Assembly: GCA_004794785.1 (NCBI GenBank)
Contig: SJOL01007330.1
Location: forward strand, 675,785 to 739,784
From: Opisthorchis felineus
Lineage: Eukaryota > Platyhelminthes > Trematoda > Opisthorchiida > Opisthorchiidae
Direction: 5' to 3'
Length of the DNA stretch: 64,000 nucleotides
The position numbers and the translations under genes were made by a program. The notes under the pieces were generated by a model. That model was given only the letters and a program-made list of their open reading frames with translations. It had not been told where the DNA came from and did no database searches. Below are positions 57,918-64,000 of this stretch, one piece after another. Position 1 is the first letter of the stretch. The number at the start of each line of letters is the position of its first letter.

Positions 57918-58316
57918 CTCCTTCACTATTCGATGAAGGTCTTGTTGAGCATTCTGCAGACCATGCGAAATCAGATTCATCAATCCAGTGGCATTCAGTG
58001 ACGACAGAAGTTGATCAAATGCAGCCTGGATTTGGTTTCTTGCCGGTCCTTGCCTTGGTGAAGCAAGGAGGCGTTGCAAAGGGGTTTGGTTTTCACGCTG
58101 TTCATCCATATCTGATCCATCCGTCTGTATGGGCCAAAATAAGAGCGGAGCAGCCAAACAGCCTCGGAGGACGTTCGAGCAATAGTTGGGACAAAAATTA
58201 CCCACGGTCAATAGTTTGTCTGGTCCCGTGGAGTCGACGGAACAGCCCTGGACGAGACGGTTGAGGCCCAATTGACAAGATTGCAGTGGTTGGGAGTTCA
58301 AATAAGTCAGTGTGAC
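57918..58316 (-). CDS. Glypican exon A (central cysteine block)
   Basis: The acceptor (TTACATTATTCTAG) ends at 58317 and the donor (GTGAAGGAG followed by GTAGGT) begins at 57917; 399 bases, phase 0 at both ends, 133 codons. The protein reads QPLQSCQLGLNRLVQGCSVD, a short loop, then NFCPNYCSNVLRGCLA, matching the glypican C-x(n)-PC-NYC-N-RGCLA block that forms disulfides in the N-lobe. A variable acidic/Gln-rich segment follows (DGSDMDEQRENQ), then QIQAAFDQLLSSLNATGLMN and LHRIVKE, the helical part that in GPC4/6 precedes FQGCG. The NAT is a potential N-glycosylation site. The usual CxxC between the first two cysteines is reduced. The N-terminal exons are not found up to 64000. Confidence 0.85.
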
Positions 58317-58391
58317 CTAGAATAATGTAATAACATTTCAGCCAACTATGGAGATATGCAAAAAAGGCAGTTAAGTACTTAACTCACTAAA

Positions 58392-58610
58392 CACAAGGTT
58401 GCTGCATCACCTCGAAAGCCCACTCAGCAACCTTATGAGTAGTGTGTTACGCCTATACAATGTATTGCAATACTGGTGTATCTTACTAACTGAAAAATGA
58501 GGCGGCCTGGTAAAGTACATTTAGTAGAAAAAGAACACAATAAACGAGGGATTCATTTGGGCCCCCCCGTAAAAACCAAATCAGTGTGCAAATGAGTGTA
58601 TTTCGCCAGT
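58392..58610 (-). repeat. Family-B copy, 75 bases from glypican exon A
   Basis: 'cactcagcaaccttatgagt', 'agtgtgttacgcc', 'aatgaggcggcctggtaaag', 'caataaacgagggattcat' and 'taaaaaccaaatcagtgtgc' in reverse orientation. It lies just upstream (in transcription terms) of exon A, near its branch-point region. Confidence 0.6.
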
Positions 58611-59381
58611 CAAGTACTATTTTCTGCCTGAAATGCCGTTTGTGAATCGCGTCCAAATATTAGCTCGTTCAGTTTCCTAGTCAAGATTTTGCCCAATCAG
58701 CTTGTGAGTTTGGAAAAACGATCATCTCCAAAAAGACACCAAGAATTCCAACTTCAACTGGCAGCCATATTTGTAGGTCCGAGTGTTGGAGGTGTGGGTG
58801 CAAGCCAAACGACCGGGGTGGGCTGAGAATCAGTCCACCTAACTCAGCTGCGGGTACGTAATGGTGGCTTTCTTCAAACGAACTTTTGTAGTCGTAAGAC
58901 AGAACTAAAGTCTCTTCGGTGAGTTTTGTCAAAACCTGGTGAGACATCTCTGTTAGTCTGATCCTGAGTGGAGGTCAAAGAATACGCTTAAAATCAATCA
59001 ATGCTGAACTCTCTTGACGATCTGGGTTTCACTCTGTTCACGAAGACAACATTTCTAATAAAATGTTGCCATTAAGTTCGGCGCGTCCGGGGCGAGCAAA
59101 ACCAAGGGAAATGAGTTTCATGAAATGGTATCCCCCACCACATCCGTATTTAGTTGTTTTACATGATTAGACCACTTCTGCATAACAGTGCCAAATGGTT
59201 CAAGAAATCCTTGTTGATAATGAATCGCTTTTGGAGATGTTGAAGTCTCACCTTGGATGGAGAATTTCCTCTTGGTAGAGGAAAATAATGACCGCCGCCT
59301 TTGGCGATTTCTTCGTTTGGTTGATGGATTATCAACCTTTTTGTGCGTTTTTTTTTCGATGGGACGAGATGAGAGTTTGCA
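58611..59381. other. No supported feature
   Basis: A minus frame at 58681-58947 (LTKLTEETLVLSYDYKSSFE) has some protein-like character but no splice sites. It does not resemble a glypican N-terminus. Confidence 0.25.
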
Positions 59382-59648
59382 ATGAAATCAAGTCAGACAG
59401 TCCCGCGCATTCTGCAGCCTGGTAAAATTGTTTCCGCTTTCGAGAGGTCATTCCAAGAATTGATCTACCTTCAAAAAGCGATTCCGTATCGTCTCCGTAA
59501 GCTGCCAGTAGATTTCAAGATCACGTGGCTGGAAGCACCGATTGGTTTTCTTGTGGAATCACCAGTACACAAGGAATTCATCAGCCTCCTTCTTACCTCG
59601 TTACTTCCGAAATTTGAAGCATTAGGAACTATCATTCGGCGTGTTTAA
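59382..59648 (+). CDS. Open reading frame or terminal exon, unrecognised
   Basis: The frame starts with ATG at 59382 and ends with TAA at 59648 (88 codons). It reads ILQPGKIVSAFERSFQELIY, then LQKAIPYRLRKLPVDFKITW, then LEAPIGFLVESPVHKEFISL and FEALGTIIRRV. The composition (amphipathic helices, no low complexity) and the lack of repeat homology are typical of a real exon. A pyrimidine run (TTTTTTTTTCGATGG) lies upstream and acceptor-like AGs occur at the 5' end (AAGTCAG at 59396). No family is recognised. It may be a small gene or the last exon of a plus-strand gene inside an upstream glypican intron. Confidence 0.3.
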   Translation: MKSSQTVPRILQPGKIVSAFERSFQELIYLQKAIPYRLRKLPVDFKITWLEAPIGFLVESPVHKEFISLLLTSLLPKFEALGTIIRRV

Positions 59649-59734
59649 GTTCACGTGATCCACAGGTACCCATGTACTGATGGTGATAATCATTCAAAGA
59701 GGGATTCTCAGCATGACAACAACATATATATATG

Positions 59735-59905
59735 ACACCTTTCCGGTGCCAAGCTGCCATGCCACCCGAAGGAAGCACGTGGGGTGGAATATTGCCAGGT
59801 TGCCCAAGCCTAGACAGGGGAAGTCGAGAGGCAGAGGTCGGGTTCGAATCATGGACCTTCCGGTCAGTAGATTCGTGTCCTAACCACTTAAGCCATCTCG
59901 TCCCA
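59735..59905 (-). repeat. Family-D SINE
   Basis: On the minus strand: head 'gatggcttaagtggttagga', 'ctactgaccggaaggtccat', B-box-like GATTCGAACCCGACC, body 'ctctcgacttcccctgtcta', 'ccaccccacgtgcttccttc', ending 'ggcatggcagcttgg'. It parallels 36618-36790 well. Confidence 0.65.
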
Positions 59906-59906
59906 A

Positions 59907-59941
59907 GATATATATATATATATATGCATATATATATATAC
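59907..59941 (+). repeat. (AT)n microsatellite
   Basis: An AT array with a central ATATGCATAT palindrome. It directly flanks the 5' end of the reverse-oriented SINE, consistent with insertion into or next to an AT-rich target. Confidence 0.85.
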
Positions 59942-61640
59942 TTCGGATATCAGCACAGCGAAGCTGCTCCCTCGCACAAGAACCAGCTGAAAGGGGAATT
60001 ACACAAGAGCTGACAGACACCAGTTGTTCTTCAGGTAATGCGACTAAAAGACAATTCAAGAAATCTTGTTAAGATGTCAGAATACTGGTAGTGAGCCGAC
60101 TCCAGTTCACGGAATGCATATGGCAACATCAGGTTGCTATGTTGGTTGCTTACTGGGGGGGAGGGCAATAAAAATACATATGCACATGCAACCGACAGGT
60201 CTCGCTTGAGGAACTTTACAGAATTGGAGATATCACCTTGCGTAGATTTTCATCTGAGGAAGAACATGTTTATCGACACGAGGAAACTGCCTGAAACTCT
60301 ACGAAATGGTATTTGAAGCTAGTAATTAACAAAGTCGGTGTGAAGTTCCTCTTCGGGAGTGATTTCCATTAAAATAAACCTTTTCCTGTGTTAGAGTGAC
60401 TCCAAATCGTAAAAACGTGTCTTGGTATCAATCGCAGAGGAACGAAAGTGTCTAGATTTTTCGAATGATTTGGGATGCGGCTGTATCAAATTAAGGTGAT
60501 CCAAGGGGTTTACGGTATCAGTGTCACGCGTGCTCTGTGCGCATTTTTGAAACTCAATCTGTCCAAGTGATTGGCTGTTCATATATTCAATGAATGCACA
60601 GTAAACTAGCAGGCGCAGCTCGCTGTAGGAAGTTATGCCGGTCTGGTGAGGCCAAATAGACGTAGGTTTATGTGTTTTTCAGGCAGTTCGTTAGCTGTGT
60701 ATCGATCGAAGCTTTTCTGTTCTTCCATCTTGATCCCACAAATTTGGCGTCCGTCTGAAACTATCGACTACAGTTCATTGATAGTATTTCGAGTAGTATC
60801 GAGTAGTATCGAGTAGTATATCGAGTATACTTCACTGGCAGTTTCTGTAGATCCTGTAAAGTTGAGTCTGCACCGGCGCCTTCGTCTGGTCACGTTATCA
60901 GGATTTTCTTGTTCATAGGTTCTTAGGCTTTCCGTAGCGTACGACTGGAAGAGCTTAAAATGTTTTACGACAGCTCAGCGATATTTTTTAACAGGAGTTG
61001 ACCAAATCTGATTCAAACGGTTCCAAGTTATCCTTGGAGGTTCACGTTGGCTGGGTTGTTTGAATGAATTCCCACAGCCAGCCGATCTCCACTACGCCGT
61101 GGACAACTAGGGTCAAAATTCCAGGCTTGGAAAAGGCCTGACAAAGGGAGTTTAAAGCGCTATTGTGGCATGCTTGGTCGAAACGAAACACCCAGTAGAG
61201 GCGAATTCCGTTTTCCCGCGGATCAACCAAAGGCACGTAAACAGCACATCTAAGCTAGAACAGGGTCAGTTGTCATCGGACCAAGAAACCTCGTCTGCTG
61301 CATCCAGCGCAGGCACATTCACACGACTCACTTGACATGGTACCGAGAAAACTGTTCAGAAGTTCCCACATGACGACGAAGTAACCATGCCACATGACGC
61401 CTACTGACTACACATAATCTAGACATTGATATTTTGTGCTGATCGTTTTGCAGAAACCGACAGCTCAACCCAAAATGGACGCGATGTTGTGACCTTGTGG
61501 TTGCATTGGCCGTTTGTAAACACGCCTTCTAAGATCATTCGTTGCCCAAACTCACTTCCTATCCTCAGTGCCCTTGATTCTCATTGTAAACATGTGGAGT
61601 GATCCAAACTGCTTTCATCGTCAACTACAAACAAACCAAA
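59942..61640. other. No supported gene
   Basis: Besides the tandem repeat at 60789, only short frames. The minus frame 61042-61236 has no splice support. Confidence 0.3.
60789..60830 (+). repeat. Short tandem repeat, 10-base unit
   Basis: 'cgagtagtat' three times, followed by 'atcgagtata'. Confidence 0.8.
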
Positions 61641-61660
61641 GAGAACCAACAAGAGCTCCA

Positions 61661-61725
61661 TAGATAATGATGTCACTTTGATTGGTGACGAAAAGTTTGC
61701 AATCAAATTACCCAGATCAACTAAG
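61661..61725 (+). repeat. Family-C fragment
   Basis: 'tagataatgatgtcactttg', 'attggtgacgaaaagtttgc' and 'aatcaaattacccagatcaa' match the right arm of the 41655-41857 palindrome. Confidence 0.5.
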
Positions 61726-62722
61726 AAAACTACGAGCTTCGTGATGTTTCTTGTTTGAGGAAAAATCATTCATCTATGGAACCAGATGTCGGCCATTCTT
61801 TTCTTGGTTTTGGCTTTCTGAAGCAGACAGAAAGGTTCCTAGCCCCAGATTTTACGCTGGTCAACCATTATTGGCTGTTTCCAGACAAAACCCACATTAC
61901 CCGCCACTTTAATTCCAGGTTTTAAAAAAACGTATCCATTTTACGCAGTGGATGCGAATCATTATAAATCTTCACAGATTTCAGTTCAAACTGTCAAAGA
62001 ATACTTTTTTTCTGTAGGATTAAAAACAGTGACTGAGCTCGCCTAGGAACGTTATAATTAGTAGTTAATTAGTTTTGGTAAAGATGCTGTCCACCTGTTG
62101 GTGAAACGAAAGACGGGAAAAATCAACAGCTAGACTTGAGATAGAAGTGGGAATCACTTGGAGCGGAGTAAGAATATGAAAAATTTCGACGGTCGCTGAA
62201 ATGTTCAGATGTGAAAGGAGTTCGATTTGGAAAACTACCTGAAGTCAGTTGCCCGAATGTCAGCGAAATGAAAGTGAACAGTGCTCAACATCCTATAGAA
62301 ACATAAGATACGCCGATCATTGGTGGTGTCGTTTGAATGTGCTGTCACGTGAATTTGTTGTCCAATCGCGATTCAGTCCACTGAAGTGCGCCCGCTCATG
62401 ATAAGAATAGATCCTAGCTAATATTGGTTGTAGGACAACTGGGGTGTTTGGCCCGAATCTTTCTCCTAAGACTGCACCATGACAATGCCGGTCTCAAGAA
62501 TGTATAACCATCTGGTTCTCTGAGCAGACTTAACTAGCTCTGTCCACAGTAATCCAATTGAAAAAGCCTATCGAAACAGGGTATCGCTCGCGTGGATGGT
62601 ACAAAGAGGCGTTCCTCATCAGCCACGACGTGATATGCAATCTCTCCGAAGAAAGCCCATTCCCTCTAGGTGAGACCGAATAGCTTCTCCCATGTGGTCG
62701 TCTCTCTTTGGGGACTAACGTT
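61726..62722. other. No supported feature
   Basis: No exon-like segments or recognised repeats. Confidence 0.3.
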
Positions 62723-63727
62723 TTAAGAACACAGTGACGAACATCAGTGTTTTCCGGATCTCATCATCAGGTCAACACACATATAGTGGTTAAAATACAA
62801 ATAAATAATGAAATAATCAGCGAAGATTGGTTAGTGAAATGAAAAAAACGTGGTGACACAAATGACTGGTTGTCTGCGCCCCCATGTCGCATCTAATTGG
62901 ATGCTGTGAGACAGTCAAGAGGGCCATTGAGAGACTTGGCCGGTTGATTCGTGTCACATGACCAAGGCAGACTCAGCATTCGTACGAAACGCCTTTGAAA
63001 ACACAATACCGGATTTCGCAGATGTATAGCGACTGCCTCAGCTGGAATCAAGCCACGCAGTATTTTGCGCAAGCGGTAAATGATGTGAAACGACTCACTC
63101 GGATTGACCACGTGCCCGGTGTCAATTAAGTGGGACGCGATTGAGCTTTTGGCTGAACCGTTGAGGCTAATGGTGTTCCGCTAAGAGAGATGCTCACGTA
63201 TTCTCTTAGAAAGTTGCCGTGTCGTGCGCCAAACATACTCCGCTGAACAACGGCAGGAGAATGAATACACAACCATATTCTGGGTGAGGACTGGCATCTT
63301 GACTTTGAGGTTTAAGTTGAGCAACGGATTGGTTGTAAACCAAGACCGCAGAGTTCCAGCCGGAAACGTACGTTGTAGGGATTGAAACAAGCGAAGATTG
63401 ACTACAACCTAGGCAGTTGCTATACGTCTGCGAAACCCTATACTGTGCCGTCAAAAACGTTTCGTACGAACGCTGAGTCTGCCTTGGTCATGTGACACGA
63501 ATCAACCGGCCAAGTCACTCAACGGCCCTCTTGACTGTCTCACAGCATCCAATTAAATGCGACATAGGGGCGCAGACAACCAGTCATTTGTGTCACCACG
63601 TTTTTTTCATTTCACTGATCAATCTTCGCTGCGTATTTCATTTTTCACTTCTATTTATACATCATAAATGTACTGACCTGATGATGAGATCCCGAAAATA
63701 TTATTGTTCGTCACTGTGTTCTTGTTC
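62723..63727 (-). mobile_element. Penelope-like retroelement 3' fragment with inverted copy
   Basis: On the minus strand from about 63390 the frame reads MPVLTQNMVVYSFSCRC, then SAEYVWRTTRQLSKRIREHL, a stop, then in the same frame SLNGSAKSSIASHLIDTGHV and IPAEAVAIHLRNPVLCFQRR to a stop near 62893. This is the C-terminal GIY-YIG endonuclease domain of Penelope-like elements (VYxFxCxC, YVGRTTR, KRIREHL, then SSIAxHLxDTGH). It has one nonsense codon, Trp at the usual Gly of YVG, and no reverse transcriptase. The outer 320 or so bases (62723-63043) recur inverted at 63405-63727, so a partial copy of its own 3' end lies tail-out beside it. Confidence 0.8.
62893..63390 (-). pseudogene. GIY-YIG endonuclease domain of Penelope-like polyprotein (broken)
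   Basis: The domain normally nicks target DNA for Penelope-like retrotransposition. Motif order: first beta strand VVYSFSCRC, EYVWRTTRQLSKRIREHL with the catalytic Arg and Glu-His still present, then DTGHVVNP. There is an in-frame stop after REHLS at 63181-63183, and the frame continues on the other side, so the break is a single nonsense change. No N-terminal part is present. Confidence 0.75.
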
Positions 63728-63943
63728 AAACCATGGGGATAGTTAAGCGATTTCCGTTGTCTATGAGAAAATCTAAACTTTAACCTTAAATCTTGACCCA
63801 TATTGCTGATTGTATTTCAGCTCGCATCATGTGACGTCGAAAACCCACCACTAAGCTGAAGAGCCAACAGTTAGTCGGTTACATGTTGTCAAGCGAAGGT
63901 CAGACAGAGTCCCGTTTGCTCAGTTGAAAAAAAAGATCGTTTA

Positions 63944-64000
63944 GCTGTAGCACCCTTTCGGTGCCTAACTGCCATGCCACCCGAAGGAAGTACGAGGGCT
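63944..64000 (-). repeat. Family-D SINE 3' end, cut by the window edge
   Basis: 'gctgtagcaccctttcggtg', 'cctaactgccatgccacccg' and 'aaggaagtacgagggct' are the reversed 3' end of the SINE seen complete at 36618-36790. The head would lie beyond 64000. Confidence 0.6.

Noticed and set aside
58681..58947. Glypican N-terminal exon
   Set aside because: Same strand and position would fit, but no conserved cysteines, no glypican N-lobe helix pattern and no splice sites.
1..64000. CRISPR arrays, bacterial operons, rRNA genes
   Set aside because: None visible; spliced exons, SINEs and LINEs indicate animal nuclear DNA.

Overview
The window looks like gene-poor, repeat-rich animal DNA, most probably from a digenean trematode or another parasitic flatworm. 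This rests on long introns with GT-AG junctions, abundant decayed non-LTR retrotransposon 3' ends with (GAT)n tails, a Penelope-like element, many tRNA-headed short repeats, and a glypican gene. The clade is an inference and I cannot name the species. Most open frames are short and fall in repeats or introns. There is no operon structure, rRNA or CRISPR array.

Two protein-coding genes are well supported, both on the minus strand. At the left edge (1-3554) are the first coding exon (3107-3554) and a partial second exon (1-248) of a secreted or membrane-anchored protein. It has a clear N-terminal hydrophobic segment and a Pro/Ser/Asp-rich region, and the two exons join in matching phase. In the right half is a glypican gene. 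Exon A (57918-58316) carries the glypican cysteine block with a CPNYC motif followed by RGCLA. Exon B (39910-40196) carries the C-terminal CWNG block. They join in phase 0 across an intron of about 17.7 kb. The glypican N-terminus is not seen and probably lies beyond 64 kb. Its 3' end is uncertain; a weak candidate exon is at 26891-27028.

Several plus-strand exon-like segments lie inside the large glypican intron. The best are 47374-47589 and 49347-49694, which join in phase 0 and could belong to a nested gene I do not recognise. A coherent plus-strand reading frame is also seen at 59382-59648.

The rest is repeats. (1) A non-LTR retrotransposon family appears as 5'-truncated, stop-containing 3' ends at 15.9-16.7, 26.2, 38.9-39.4, 47.9 and 55.5 kb; its tail is (GAT)n, which explains those microsatellites. 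(2) A Penelope-like element at 62.7-63.7 kb has a broken GIY-YIG domain and an inverted copy of its own 3' part. (3) A repeat family (A) with a tRNA-like A and B box is often arranged as head-to-head inverted pairs. (4) A fold-back family (B) of about 320-400 bp has ends resembling ACACTACTCATAAGGTTGCTG. (5) A second palindromic family (C) is clearest at 41.65-41.86 kb. (6) A second tRNA-headed SINE (D) is present. (7) A family (E/F) at 10.8, 22.7-23.1, 45.0-45.3 and 48.4 kb includes a segment whose two copies differ in a protein-like way. Families A, B, C and E all occur as inverted dimers, which is the most striking architectural theme of the window.
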